From Pseudomonas panipatensis (GTDB lineage Bacteria > Pseudomonadota > Gammaproteobacteria > Pseudomonadales > Pseudomonadaceae): a stretch of 64,000 nt of DNA. Shown here piece by piece: positions 55,635 to 64,000 of this stretch. Each line of letters opens with the position of its first letter. Position 1 is the first letter of the stretch. The notes under the pieces are model-generated. The model was not told the origin of the DNA and did no database searches. It was given only the letters and a program-made list of their open reading frames with translations. The stretch covers positions 496,001 through 560,000 of the forward strand of contig NZ_FNDS01000001.1 of the NCBI RefSeq assembly GCF_900099785.1. The letters are read 5' to 3'. The position numbers were made by a program, and so were the translations under genes.

Positions 55635-57625
55635 CAGAAGGCGCTCCGGTAGCGTTCGATGCGCTGCAGGACGCGATAGGGCACTTCGAAGCGGCGGCGG
55701 TTGATGATGATGCCATCGACCTTGCCAAAGGCGGTGTTGAGGATGGTCAGGGCGTGCTGGACCACCGGCACCGTGCTCTTCTGTGCCTCCACCACCAGCG
55801 CGATCAGATCGGCACGGTGCAGGCTGACGAAGGCTTCGCGGCTGTCGAGCAGCGCCGCCGCGTCGAGCAGGACCACTTCACCCGGACGCGCCGGCTGGTC
55901 GCCGCCGACACGCACCGACAGGAGGTTCTGTTCCAGCATGCGGCGCAGTTGCTCGATGACGAAGCTGACGCCTTCGCCGTGGCGCGCCGAGGTCAGGCCG
56001 AGGACCAGGCCCTCGCGCTCGATGCGCTCGAACGGCAGCAGCCCGTACAGCCGGTAGATGCTGGCCATGAAGCTGTTGCTGCTCTCCGCGGTGCCGTTGC
56101 TCAGCTCCGGCAGGGTGGTCCACAGCGGCAGGCCGAACTTGTTTTCCGCCAGGCCGCCGTCATGGATGCGTTGGTCGAGCAGGTAGCACAGGTAGATCAC
56201 CAGCAGGCCGACGAAGGCACTGAAGGGAACCGCCACCAGCAGCATCACCAGGGTCTTGGGGAAGACCCGCGCGGGGTTCAGGGTGGCTTCCTCGATCACC
56301 GCGATGTTGCTGATCTGGCTCTTGTCCAGTTCGCGGTCGATCCGCGATTTCTCCAGGCTGTCGGTATAGAGCGCGTAGTTCTTCTCGGCGGCGGTCAGTT
56401 CGCGCTGCAGGCGCGCCAGCTCCGGCTCGATCGCCATGGCATCGCGGCGTTGTTTCTCCAGGTCGCTCAACTGGCTTTCCTGGGCGGCCAGTTGCGCGCG
56501 CAGCGCGTTGTTGTTGCTGGTTTCGTCGAGCAGCACGCGCTGCAGGTGGATGGACAGGGTGTTGGGCGCGCGGTCCTCGGAGCTTTGTACCGTCGCACCC
56601 TCTTTGGCCACGTCCTGTTCCAGCGCGCGAATCGACTCCTGCAACGCCTTCATCGGCGGCGCGTCGTTGGTGTAGGTACGCAGCATGTCCGCTTGTTCCA
56701 GACGCTTCTGGTTGAGCAGGCGACGCAGGTCCTGTTGCGCCGGGTTGAGCGCGATCTGGCGGACGGTCACCACTTCCTGCGGCAGGCCGACGAGCTGCTT
56801 GCGGGTCGAGGCCAGGGCGCTGTCGGACGAGGCGATCTGGCGCAGGGTGTTGAAGCGTTCGCCGCGCAGGATGTTGATCCGCTCGGACAGGTCTTCCAGG
56901 CGATCGGTGATGCTCGCCGCGCCGATTTCGTTGAGGTGCTTGAGGATTTGCTCCTTGTAGCTCTTGATCTGCGCCGCGGCGCTGGAGCTCTGCATCTCAT
57001 AGAAGGTGTACAGGCTCTTGCGGCCCAGGGCCTGGGTGCGTTCTTCCTGGTAGATCTCGATCCAGCTCTTGACCACGGCCTGGGCGACCTCGGGGTCGTT
57101 CCAGACGAAGCTGATGTCCATCACCGCGGAGCCGGGCGCGTGGGTGACCTCGAACTTCTTGGCCAGGTCGCCGGCCAGGCGTTCCACCGGGGTCTGCTCC
57201 TCGACGATGCCGAAGGTTTCCAGCACGGCGCGCAGTCCGTCGAAGACCGCCCCCGTGGCTTTCTTCGCATACCACTTGGTGCGTTTCCAGATGCCGGCGG
57301 GCGGCGGCTGGTTGGCGATGATTTCCAGGTAGCGCTCGGCGACCTTGCGCACGATGGGGCTGCCGGTGAGCATGCGCTCTTCGTCGACGATGGGGTCGCG
57401 CTGGGTGACGGGGATCACCTGGGTCTGGCGATCGCTGATTTCGATCGGCAGCGCGGAGTCGCGGCCCGGCTTGACCAGCAAGCGCGCGCTGGACTCGTAC
57501 TTGGCCGGCAGCAGGAAGGCGCCGAGGACGATCACCGCCAGGGTGAACAGGGCCGCCAGTTTGAATTCGCGCTTGAAGATAAAGAACAGGCGCAGCAGAT
57601 CGCGGTAGGAGCGAATCTCGATCAT
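55634..57625 (-). CDS. pslE: Psl chain-length / export inner-membrane protein (Wzc/GumC-like)
   Basis: A 663-residue polysaccharide co-polymerase. TM1 is near residues 22-43, a long coiled-coil periplasmic region follows, TM2 is near 458-485, then a cytoplasmic domain. This last part has the BY-kinase fold but a degenerate P-loop: GLTSARHGEGVSFVIEQL, without GKS/T, and no C-terminal tyrosine cluster. It would control chain length and link to PslD across the envelope, without kinase activity of its own. It starts 12 bases after the pslD stop. Confidence 0.92.
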   Translation of the reverse strand: MIEIRSYRDLLRLFFIFKREFKLAALFTLAVIVLGAFLLPAKYESSARLLVKPGRDSALPIEISDRQTQVIPVTQRDPIVDEERMLTGSPIVRKVAERYLEIIANQPPPAGIWKRTKWYAKKATGAVFDGLRAVLETFGIVEEQTPVERLAGDLAKKFEVTHAPGSAVMDISFVWNDPEVAQAVVKSWIEIYQEERTQALGRKSLYTFYEMQSSSAAAQIKSYKEQILKHLNEIGAASITDRLEDLSERINILRGERFNTLRQIASSDSALASTRKQLVGLPQEVVTVRQIALNPAQQDLRRLLNQKRLEQADMLRTYTNDAPPMKALQESIRALEQDVAKEGATVQSSEDRAPNTLSIHLQRVLLDETSNNNALRAQLAAQESQLSDLEKQRRDAMAIEPELARLQRELTAAEKNYALYTDSLEKSRIDRELDKSQISNIAVIEEATLNPARVFPKTLVMLLVAVPFSAFVGLLVIYLCYLLDQRIHDGGLAENKFGLPLWTTLPELSNGTAESSNSFMASIYRLYGLLPFERIEREGLVLGLTSARHGEGVSFVIEQLRRMLEQNLLSVRVGGDQPARPGEVVLLDAAALLDSREAFVSLHRADLIALVVEAQKSTVPVVQHALTILNTAFGKVDGIIINRRRFEVPYRVLQRIERYRSAF

Positions 57626-57637
57626 GGGAGTTGCTCC

Positions 57638-58396
57638 TCAGTGGTTGAAGTTGTAAGCCGCGCCGACACCAATGGATTTGGTGAAGGGGATCAGCTGGTT
57701 GAGATAGACATCGACGCCATCGATGCGGTCGCCGGCGGCGGACTTGGGCACGAAGACGATGTCGCCGCGCTGCAGGGCGACCGGACGGTGGCCGCCATCG
57801 GCGAGCAGCCGGCTGTAGTCGAGGAAATAGGTCTGGTAGGTGCCGGAGCGGTCTTCCCGCAACAGCGCCACCTTGGTGGCGTTGGCCACCGGCAGGATGC
57901 CGCCGGCGCCGATGATCGCCTGGTCGATGGTGCTGGCTGCCGGAATCGGCAGGGCCGACGGGTTGCGCACCGCGCCGCCGACGAACACGGTGTTGCCCGG
58001 CGCCTGGTTGATGTTCACCGTCACCTGCGGTTGCCGGTAGACGCTGCGCAGCCGTTCCGTGAGTTCGCTGGCTATCTCGCCCGGCGTGCGCCGCGCGGCC
58101 TGGATGCGACCGACGAAGGGGTAGTAGATGGTGCCGTCATTGAGCACGGTGAACAGCGTCAGCTCATAGATGGTGCTGACGTTGAAGGCCGACAGGGTCG
58201 GCATTTCCCCGGCATCGCGGACGATCCGCAACTGGTCGCCGATGCGCACGCGCTCCTCGGCCTGCGGGATGCGCGCCAACTGTTCGAGGGCGCGCTTGCC
58301 GGCCTCGACGCTGTCGTTGTCCGGCGTCGGGATGCGTGCCGGCGTGGTGCAGGCGGCCATCATGAGGATGGCCAGCAGAAGCAGGGGGCGTTTCAT
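57638..58396 (-). CDS. pslD: Psl outer-membrane export lipoprotein (Wza-like)
   Basis: A 252-residue polysaccharide export protein (PF02563) with a lipobox (LAILMMAACTT near residue 16) and a Poly_export core RIGDQLRIVRDAGEM, then SLBB-like repeats and AGDRIDGVDVY at the end. It forms the periplasmic and outer-membrane exit for Psl. The ATG at 58396 follows GGAAG at nine bases and gives a proper signal; an ATG at 58420 is in frame and would add eight residues. Confidence 0.9.
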   Translation of the reverse strand: MKRPLLLLAILMMAACTTPARIPTPDNDSVEAGKRALEQLARIPQAEERVRIGDQLRIVRDAGEMPTLSAFNVSTIYELTLFTVLNDGTIYYPFVGRIQAARRTPGEIASELTERLRSVYRQPQVTVNINQAPGNTVFVGGAVRNPSALPIPAASTIDQAIIGAGGILPVANATKVALLREDRSGTYQTYFLDYSRLLADGGHRPVALQRGDIVFVPKSAAGDRIDGVDVYLNQLIPFTKSIGVGAAYNFNH

Positions 58397-58428
58397 CGAT
58401 ATGAACTTCCTGTCGGACATTGTTTGGC

Positions 58429-59340
58429 TCACTTCCAGTAACCGGGGAACATGCTCAGGCGTCGCTTCATCTGCCGGGGCAGGTAGCGCTCCAGGTAACC
58501 GAGGCGATAGCCGAGGAGCTTGAGGGTGCTTCGCAACAGGACTTCGGGAACGCGTGCGATCGCTCCCACCGCGCGTAGCGCATTGATTTCCGCACGGACG
58601 AAACGCTGGCCTTCGCCCTCGGCCTTGCCGAAGGTGTTGCGCAGCCAGCGTTCGCGGCCATAGAACACGCCGATGTCGAAGTAACGGCGGAATTCTTCGA
58701 CCAGGCGGTAATCGTGGGAATGTTCGACGCAGGCGTCCGCGGCATAGCGCACCGCGTAGCCGGCCAGCAGCATGCGCCCGGCGACGTAGGCGTCTTCGCT
58801 GCCGATGACGTTGCTCGGGAAGCCGCCGACGGCCTCCAGCAGGTCGCGGCGGTAGACGGCGAACGAGTCCGAGCTGAAACAGGTCTTGATGCCCAGTTCG
58901 TCGGCGTCGCTCATGCGCTTGGTGCGGCTCTGCGACGGGTAGTTGAACTGCCGCGCCTGGGCCGCCAGCAGGCCGGCGTCCGGGTGCGGCAGTTGGCGGC
59001 CGTAGGCGACGCCGATATCCGCTTCCAGGGTGAGGTTGGCGAGCAGCCTGGCGAAGCTGTCGGGGGCCGCGGGGATGGCGTCCTGGGTGAGGAACAGCAG
59101 GGCCTCGGCCTCCACCAGTTGGCAACCCAGGCGCCGCGTGCCGCCATGATTGAACTGGGCGACGCGGATCACCTCGACGCGCGCGCCGAATGCGCGGAAG
59201 CGCGCCACGGTGTCGTCGCTGGATTCGCTGTCGAGCACCAAGATGCTGTCCGGCTGGCGCGTCTGCGCGGCGAGCGCCGGCAGCAGGCGGTCGAGGTGCG
59301 CGGAGGCGTTGCGGGTCGGGATGATCAGCGCCAGACGCAT
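58429..59340 (-). CDS. pslC: Psl glycosyltransferase (GT2 family)
   Basis: A 303-residue GT-A enzyme. The donor-binding start is LALIIPTRNASAHLDRLLPA with LVLDSESSDDT, and the acceptor motif GSEDAYVAGRMLLAGY carries the ED pair. It resembles rhamnosyl- and mannosyltransferases of GT2. Cytoplasmic, adding a sugar of the Psl repeat. Starts inside the pslB stop (TGATG). Confidence 0.9.
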   Translation of the reverse strand: MRLALIIPTRNASAHLDRLLPALAAQTRQPDSILVLDSESSDDTVARFRAFGARVEVIRVAQFNHGGTRRLGCQLVEAEALLFLTQDAIPAAPDSFARLLANLTLEADIGVAYGRQLPHPDAGLLAAQARQFNYPSQSRTKRMSDADELGIKTCFSSDSFAVYRRDLLEAVGGFPSNVIGSEDAYVAGRMLLAGYAVRYAADACVEHSHDYRLVEEFRRYFDIGVFYGRERWLRNTFGKAEGEGQRFVRAEINALRAVGAIARVPEVLLRSTLKLLGYRLGYLERYLPRQMKRRLSMFPGYWK

Positions 59341-60812
59341 CAGGGCACGCTCACCTTGGCCGGGGTGCGGCCATAAATGTCGTCGAAGCGGACGATGTCG
59401 TCCTCGCCCAGGTATTCGCCGCTCTGCACCTCGATCATCACCAGGTCGACCACCCCGGGATTGCTCAGGCGGTGCGAATGGCCGGCGGGAATGAAGGTCG
59501 ACTCGTTGGTGGCGAGGAGGAACTCGCTCTCGCCATTGGTGACCCTGGCCATGCCGCAGACCACCACCCAGTGTTCGCTGCGGTGGTGGTGCATCTGCAG
59601 GGACAGCGAGGCGCCGGGGCGCACCACGATGCGCTTGATCTTGAAGCGCGCGCCCTCTTCGAGAACGGTGTAGGTGCCCCAGGGGCGGTTGACCGTGCGG
59701 TGCAGGCGGAAGGCGTCATGGTCGCGGCGCTGCAGTTCGCGGGTGAGCAGGCGCACGTCCTGGCAGCGGTCGGCGGCGGCGATCAGCAGGGCGTCGGGGG
59801 TGTCGACGATGATCAGGTCTTCCACGCCCAGCGCGCCGACCAACCGGCTGCGCGCGTCGATGTAGCAACCCTTGACGTCATGCAGCACGGTTTCGCCGAT
59901 GATGCGGTTGCCGTCGGCGTCGGCCGGGGTCAGCTCGCCCAGCGCCTGCCACGAGCCGATGTCGCTCCAGCCCAGCTCGCAGGGCACCACCGCGACCTTG
60001 CTCGAACGCTCCATGACGGCATAGTCGATGGAGATGTCCGGCACCGCGGCGAAGCTTTCCGCGTCCAGTTCGGCCTGCCGGTAATGCGGGTGTTCCGATA
60101 GTGGGCTGCGTTCCAGGCAGGCGCGCACGCTGTCCAGAACCTCGGGCGCCAGCGCCGCGAATTCGGCCAGCAACACATCCACCGGCAGGCAGAACATGCC
60201 GGCGTTCCACAGATGGCGGCCATCGGCGACGAAGGCTTCGGCGCGGGCCTTGTCGGGTTTCTCGACGAAGCGCGCGACGCGGAAACCGCCTGCCGCCAGG
60301 GCATCACCCTGTTCGATGTAGCCGAAGCCGGTCTCGGCGCAGTGCGGGCGGATACCGAAGGTCACCAGGTAGCCTTGCGCGGCCAGCTCGCGGGCCTGGC
60401 TCACGGCCTGGGCGAAGGCCGCCTCGTCGCGGATCAGGTGGTCTGCCGGCAACACCAGCAATTGTGTCTGCGCGCCATACAGGCGCTCGGCGAGCAGCGC
60501 GGCGGCGGCGATCGCCGGCGCGGTGTTGCGGCCGAAGGGTTCGAGCAGGAAGTCCAGCTTCGGCGCGGCCTTGGTGACGCGCTTGTCGCGGTATTCATCC
60601 AGGGTGCGGAAGAACACCTCGCGGTTGGTCACGGTGAGTACGCGATCCACTTCGGCCAGTCGCGTCGCGCGAAGAAAGGTCTTCTGCAGCAGGCTCTGGT
60701 CGTCCGCCAGGCGGATGAAGGGCTTGGGCAGGGTGGCGCGCGAAACCGGCCAGAGACGTGTGCCGGAACCGCCCGCGACGATGCACGGGAGCAGGGTGCT
60801 TGAATGGGTCAC
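59340..60812 (-). CDS. pslB: Mannose-1-phosphate guanylyltransferase / mannose-6-phosphate isomerase
   Basis: A 490-residue type II PMI-GMP enzyme supplying GDP-mannose. The nucleotidyltransferase half opens with CIVAGGSGTRLWPVSRATLP (residues 10-29) and shows EPFGRNTAPAIAAAA; the cupin isomerase half has RPWGTYTVLEEG and QMHHHRSEHWVV. The start is GTG at 60812, one base after the pslA stop, with AAGGAAG about nine bases upstream inside pslA. The length matches PAO1 PslB closely. Confidence 0.93.
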   Translation of the reverse strand: MTHSSTLLPCIVAGGSGTRLWPVSRATLPKPFIRLADDQSLLQKTFLRATRLAEVDRVLTVTNREVFFRTLDEYRDKRVTKAAPKLDFLLEPFGRNTAPAIAAAALLAERLYGAQTQLLVLPADHLIRDEAAFAQAVSQARELAAQGYLVTFGIRPHCAETGFGYIEQGDALAAGGFRVARFVEKPDKARAEAFVADGRHLWNAGMFCLPVDVLLAEFAALAPEVLDSVRACLERSPLSEHPHYRQAELDAESFAAVPDISIDYAVMERSSKVAVVPCELGWSDIGSWQALGELTPADADGNRIIGETVLHDVKGCYIDARSRLVGALGVEDLIIVDTPDALLIAAADRCQDVRLLTRELQRRDHDAFRLHRTVNRPWGTYTVLEEGARFKIKRIVVRPGASLSLQMHHHRSEHWVVVCGMARVTNGESEFLLATNESTFIPAGHSHRLSNPGVVDLVMIEVQSGEYLGEDDIVRFDDIYGRTPAKVSVP

Positions 60813-60813
60813 G

Positions 60814-62247
60814 TCAGTAGACTTCCTTGGTGTCGAGGAGGGCGGGCAGGGTGCGGCAGAGGATGTAAAGGTCGAACCAGAGCGACCAGTTCTCGATGTA
60901 CTCGAGGTCGTGTTCCACACGCTTCTCGATCTTTTCCAGGGTGTCGGTCTCGCCGCGGTAGCCATTGATCTGCGCCCAGCCGGTGATACCCGGCTTGACC
61001 CGGTGGCGCGCGGTGTATTCCTCGACCGCTTCCTCGAAATTCAGGCCGGCGGCCTTGGTCGCCGTGGCATGCGGACGCGGGCCGACCATCGACATGCTGC
61101 CGGCGAGCACGTTGAACAGTTGCGGCAGCTCGTCGAGGCTGGTCTTGCGGATGAAGCGGCCCACCCGGGTGATGCGGTCGTCCGTGCGGGTGGTCTGGCG
61201 CTGCGCGTCGGCATCGGCCAGGTGCTGGTACATCGAGCGGAACTTGTAGACTTCGATCAGGCGGTTGTTGTAGCCAAAGCGCTTCTGGCGGAACAGTACC
61301 GGGCCGGGTGAATCGAGCTTGACGGCCAGCGCCACCAGCAGCATCAGCGGTGACAACAGGGCGATGCAGAGCAGTGCCAGGACGATGTCTTCGAGGCGCT
61401 TGAACACGGGCGACCAGCCGCGCAGCGGGACCAGCGAGGCGTTGAACATCGGCAGGCCGGAAACTTCGGTGATGCGGTTGTGCGCCTGGTAGAGGGCGAC
61501 CATGTCGGGGACGATCATCACGTTGACCGGCAGCCGGCGCAGGCGCTGGATGATCTGACTGATGCGGTTCTCCGCGGACCAGGGCAGGGCCACCAGCACC
61601 TGGCTGACCTCTTCGTTGCGCACCATGCGCTCCAGGTCGGCGGAGTTGCCCAGCAGCGGCAGGCCCGCCAGTTCGCCGGGCAGCCGGCTGGCGCGATCGT
61701 CGATGAAGCCGATCAGCCCGGAGCGGATGTCACCGTTGCGTTGCATGTAGCGGGCGAGATGGATGCCGCTCTCCGTCGCGCCGAGGATCACCGTGCGTTG
61801 CAGGTAGTGCTTGTTCTGCATGAGCCGGCGGAAGCACCAGAGGATGAACAGGCGCTCGAGGCCGAACAGCACCAGGCTGGCGCAGAACCACAGGCCCATG
61901 TGCCAGGCGGGGATGTAGGGCAGCAGCTTCAGCGCCTGGTGCATGAACAACAACATGCCGAAGGAGGCCGACCAGGCGAAGAAGGTCAGGCGGAAGCGCA
62001 GCAGGTTGCTGAAGATCGCTTCGGAGTAGATGCCCAGGGCCTGGAACATGATCACGCTGAGCAGGCCGAAGAACAGCGAGATGGCAAAGAAGTTTTCACG
62101 CTCGTCGCTGGGTACGTTATCGAGCAGCAGCAGGAGCAATGCCGGAGCGACAGCCGTTAGCCAATGGGCCAGGCGTACCCCCGTGATGAAGTATTCGACC
62201 AGGCTGGGCCGGGCGAATAACAGGCTTTCCGTCGACTGCATGCGCAT
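60814..62247 (-). CDS. pslA: Undecaprenyl-phosphate sugar phosphotransferase, first Psl enzyme
   Basis: A 477-residue WbaP/WcaJ-like polyisoprenyl-phosphate hexose-1-phosphate transferase. About four to five TMs (25-140), a Rossmann-like CoA_binding_3 region (140-265), a TM hairpin near 285-310 and the catalytic sugar-transferase domain with [20 protein letters not shown] and [16 protein letters not shown]. It starts Psl repeat synthesis at the inner membrane. The ATG at 62247 has AAGGAAG five bases upstream; a second ATG two codons later is less well placed. First gene of the operon. Confidence 0.93.
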   Translation of the reverse strand: MRMQSTESLLFARPSLVEYFITGVRLAHWLTAVAPALLLLLLDNVPSDERENFFAISLFFGLLSVIMFQALGIYSEAIFSNLLRFRLTFFAWSASFGMLLFMHQALKLLPYIPAWHMGLWFCASLVLFGLERLFILWCFRRLMQNKHYLQRTVILGATESGIHLARYMQRNGDIRSGLIGFIDDRASRLPGELAGLPLLGNSADLERMVRNEEVSQVLVALPWSAENRISQIIQRLRRLPVNVMIVPDMVALYQAHNRITEVSGLPMFNASLVPLRGWSPVFKRLEDIVLALLCIALLSPLMLLVALAVKLDSPGPVLFRQKRFGYNNRLIEVYKFRSMYQHLADADAQRQTTRTDDRITRVGRFIRKTSLDELPQLFNVLAGSMSMVGPRPHATATKAAGLNFEEAVEEYTARHRVKPGITGWAQINGYRGETDTLEKIEKRVEHDLEYIENWSLWFDLYILCRTLPALLDTKEVY

Positions 62248-62533
62248 AACAACTTCCTTGCCGGCTAGGGCGCGTTACGTCCGATACTATGTGCGTCATT
62301 AAACCGTCGGCAGTAAACGTCACTGAATTGTCATTCAGCTGTTTTCTGACAGTTATCTAGCCGTTACTTGGTTGTTATTTTGCGTGGTTGTATTACGGCT
62401 GAGTCATTTTTTGTCGAATTAATCACATTCCATGATGGCTTTTCAATGTCTTTTTTGTATTCATGGCGTTTTTTTGACGTGATGACGGTTCCCCGCCACG
62501 TTCGTGACGGGGGCGATACGGCGCTGGCGATGC
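62248..62533. promoter_or_regulatory. psl promoter and leader region
   Basis: This 286-bp AT-rich spacer lies upstream of pslA and beyond the stop of the AraC gene. It holds a perfect dyad CTGAAT-TGTC-ATTCAG (62323-62338) and the sequence GCAAGGAAGTT over the pslA ribosome binding site, a candidate RsmA site by its GGA core. PAO1 psl is known to be repressed by RsmA and FleQ; the same control here is inference. A TAGTAT on the minus strand near 62290 is a weak -10. Confidence 0.5.
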
Positions 62534-63556
62534 TCAGTGACGAGGGGCGGACTTGCGGTATTCCCCGGGTGTTTGCCCGGTCCAGCCCTTGAAGCTGCGA
62601 TGGAACGAGCGCGATTCAGTAAAGCCCAAATACTGGGCGATGTCCTGGATCGGCAGGTCGCTGTGCAGCAGATAGTGTTCGGCGAGCTCCTGGCGCAGAC
62701 CGTCGAGGATCTGCTGGTAGCTGGTACCGGCCTGTTGCAGGTGGCGCTGCAGGGTGCGCACGGTCATCTCGAAGCGTTCGGCGACCCGTTCCTTGCGCGG
62801 CAGGCCGTCTTTCATCAGCAGGCGCAGGGCGTTCTTCACCCGCAGCGGCAGTGGCTCGTCGTCGTCCAGTTCGGCCATCAGCGCCAGGGCGTGTTCTTCC
62901 AGGGTGCGCAGCAGGTTGGCGTCGGCCTGGCGCAGCGGCAGGGCGAGCAGTCGCATTGGCACCAGCAGGGCGCTGCAAGGCTGGCTGAAGCGCACCGGGC
63001 AGCCGAACAAGCGCTCGTATTCCTCCAGATCGCTGCCAGCCGCTTGGGCGTGCTCGAACCAGACCTCCTGCGGCGAGCCGTCGAAGTCGGCGATCCAGCG
63101 CGCGTAGAGCAGCCAGGAGGCGAGCACGTTCTCGACCATGTGCCGGCGGATTTCCGTGGCCTGGTGGCGGCAGGTCCAGATCAACCGCACATGGCCATCG
63201 TCGGGCTCGATGCGGCTGACGCCCATGTCTCCGACCAGTTTCTCGTAGGGCATGATGCGCTGCATCGCTTCGCCGAGGGTCGCGCAGTTCATGGTGATGT
63301 AGCCGAGCACGCTCCACGAGCCGGGCTGCACGAAGCGCGCCGAATGCAGGCCGAACAGCGGGTCGCCGGAGCCATGACAGAAGTGCGCGAGTAGACGCTC
63401 ATGGGCTTCGCTGGGCAGGCGCTGGCTGTTGTCGGCGAGCTGCTCGCGGGTGAGGCCGGCGGCGTGCAGGGCGGCATCGACATCCAGGCCGAGATGTTCG
63501 GCCTGACGCAGGTATTTGAGCAGGGCGGGGACGGAGGTGTAGCCGAGGGCGTGCAT
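62534..63556 (-). CDS. AraC-family transcriptional regulator
   Basis: A 340-residue regulator of the OruR/ArgR-like subgroup: an N-terminal Arabinose_bd domain (PF12625, about 20-210) and a C-terminal double HTH (about 240-335) with RVAERFEMTVRTLQRHLQQA and IQDIAQYLGFTESRSFHRSF. It is divergent from an FAD-linked oxidase gene, its likely target, and would correspond to PA3027 of PAO1. It is also upstream of psl on the same strand, but has no proven link to it. Confidence 0.88.
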   Translation of the reverse strand: MHALGYTSVPALLKYLRQAEHLGLDVDAALHAAGLTREQLADNSQRLPSEAHERLLAHFCHGSGDPLFGLHSARFVQPGSWSVLGYITMNCATLGEAMQRIMPYEKLVGDMGVSRIEPDDGHVRLIWTCRHQATEIRRHMVENVLASWLLYARWIADFDGSPQEVWFEHAQAAGSDLEEYERLFGCPVRFSQPCSALLVPMRLLALPLRQADANLLRTLEEHALALMAELDDDEPLPLRVKNALRLLMKDGLPRKERVAERFEMTVRTLQRHLQQAGTSYQQILDGLRQELAEHYLLHSDLPIQDIAQYLGFTESRSFHRSFKGWTGQTPGEYRKSAPRH

Positions 63557-63681
63557 GGCGTCGCTCTTGTTCTGGTGGCTCTATCGGCGACTGGCGTTGT
63601 CCCGATCCGACAGTGACAGGGCCAGGCGGCCGACTAGTATAGGCAGCCATTGCGAGCGACCGGAATAGGAGGGCGGCAGGC

Positions 63682-64000
63682 ATGCGACGCTGGAATGGCT
63701 GGGGTGAGGAAACGACGTCGATGGCGCTGCCGGTGCAGGGCCGCGAGTTCCTCGCCGGTGAAATCGGAGGCGGCCTGAAACTGGCCGACGCCACGCTGGA
63801 GACGGTGCTGGCCAAGGTTCCGGCCTCGCGCCTGGGCGAGCATCCGCTGGTCGTCCGCGAGCCCCTCGACCGCCTGCTGCATGCGCGCGGGCAGAGCCTG
63901 CCGGACTGGCTGGCGATGCGCGAGGGTGAGTTCGGCCGCTTTCCCGATGGCGTCGCCTACCCGCAGAGCGCCGCGCAGATTCGCGAATTGCTGCGTTACG
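63682..64000 (+). CDS. FAD-linked oxidase (N-terminal part, cut by window edge)
   Basis: The first 106 codons of a gene that continues beyond the window. It starts MRRWNGWGEETTSMALPVQG and ends YPQSAAQIRELLRY, the point where FAD_binding_4 (PF01565) domains begin, as in alkyldihydroxyacetonephosphate-synthase-like oxidases (PA3026 in PAO1, from memory). GGAGGGCGG precedes the ATG at a proper distance. Divergent from the AraC gene with 125 bp between. Confidence 0.75.
   Translation, partial: MRRWNGWGEETTSMALPVQGREFLAGEIGGGLKLADATLETVLAKVPASRLGEHPLVVREPLDRLLHARGQSLPDWLAMREGEFGRFPDGVAYPQSAAQIRELLRY

Noticed and set aside
55268..58441. 1057-codon plus-strand open frame opposite pslE/pslD
   Set aside because: It crosses several real psl genes on the other strand and has shadow-type composition.

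Overview
The window is high-GC (about 65 percent), densely coded and entirely bacterial. Gene content and order point to the genus Pseudomonas, close to but apparently not P. aeruginosa. From memory of the PAO1 map, the order here follows PA3079-like RND gene, PA3075-PA3070 (Bat/MoxR), PA3068 (gdhB), PA3050-PA3043 (pyrD, rmf, rlmL, dacB, yggL, roc genes, dgt), PA3042-PA3038, PA3031-PA3028 (Moco genes) and PA3027-PA3026. No insertion sequence, CRISPR array or clear prophage was seen.

Layout. 1-3842: tail of an unknown gene, a solitary RND/MMPL exporter, and a divergent pair (exported cyclase, AhpD-like protein). 3908-10735: a tightly overlapped moxR-DUF58-DUF4381-batA-batBC-batD operon on the minus strand. 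10876-11951: a flavodoxin-fold quinone reductase and a MerR regulator behind a MerR-type promoter. 12243-17105: the 180-kDa-class NAD-glutamate dehydrogenase gdhB. 17194-20053: small unknown genes, including a divergent XRE/Cox-like pair that looks like a P2-type phage switch. 20294-26362: pyrD, rmf, rlmL, dacB, yggL, with structured RNA leaders between rmf and rlmL. 26415-34885: c-di-GMP and two-component signalling (RocR-like phosphodiesterase, RocA-like regulator, giant RocS-like hybrid kinase, dGTPase, YkuI-like EAL protein). 34967-37663: membrane-associated YqjK/YqjE/YqjD-type operon and an ammonium transporter. 37880-43751: OprD-family porin, a MBL/PNPOx/GST operon divergent from its probable TetR regulator, a glutaredoxin-like protein and a 3-HIBADH-family dehydrogenase. 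43852-46823: tRNA-Pro, a DUF903 lipoprotein, mobA, moaB, moeA.

46833-62247 is a complete, translationally coupled Psl exopolysaccharide operon, pslA to pslL, read on the minus strand: precursor synthesis (PslA, PslB), glycosyltransferases (PslC, F, H, I), export and polymerisation (PslD, E, J, K), the PslG glycosidase and the PslL acyltransferase. pslM-O are absent. The operon sits between moeA and an AraC-family gene that are neighbours in PAO1, so it appears to be at a different chromosomal site from the PAO1 psl locus. The PAO1 pel operon position (between gdhB and pyrD) holds no pel genes here. The window ends in an FAD-linked oxidase gene cut by the edge.

The two EAL-domain proteins, the Roc-type kinase and the Psl operon make c-di-GMP-linked biofilm control the main functional theme, although a direct link between them is inference.
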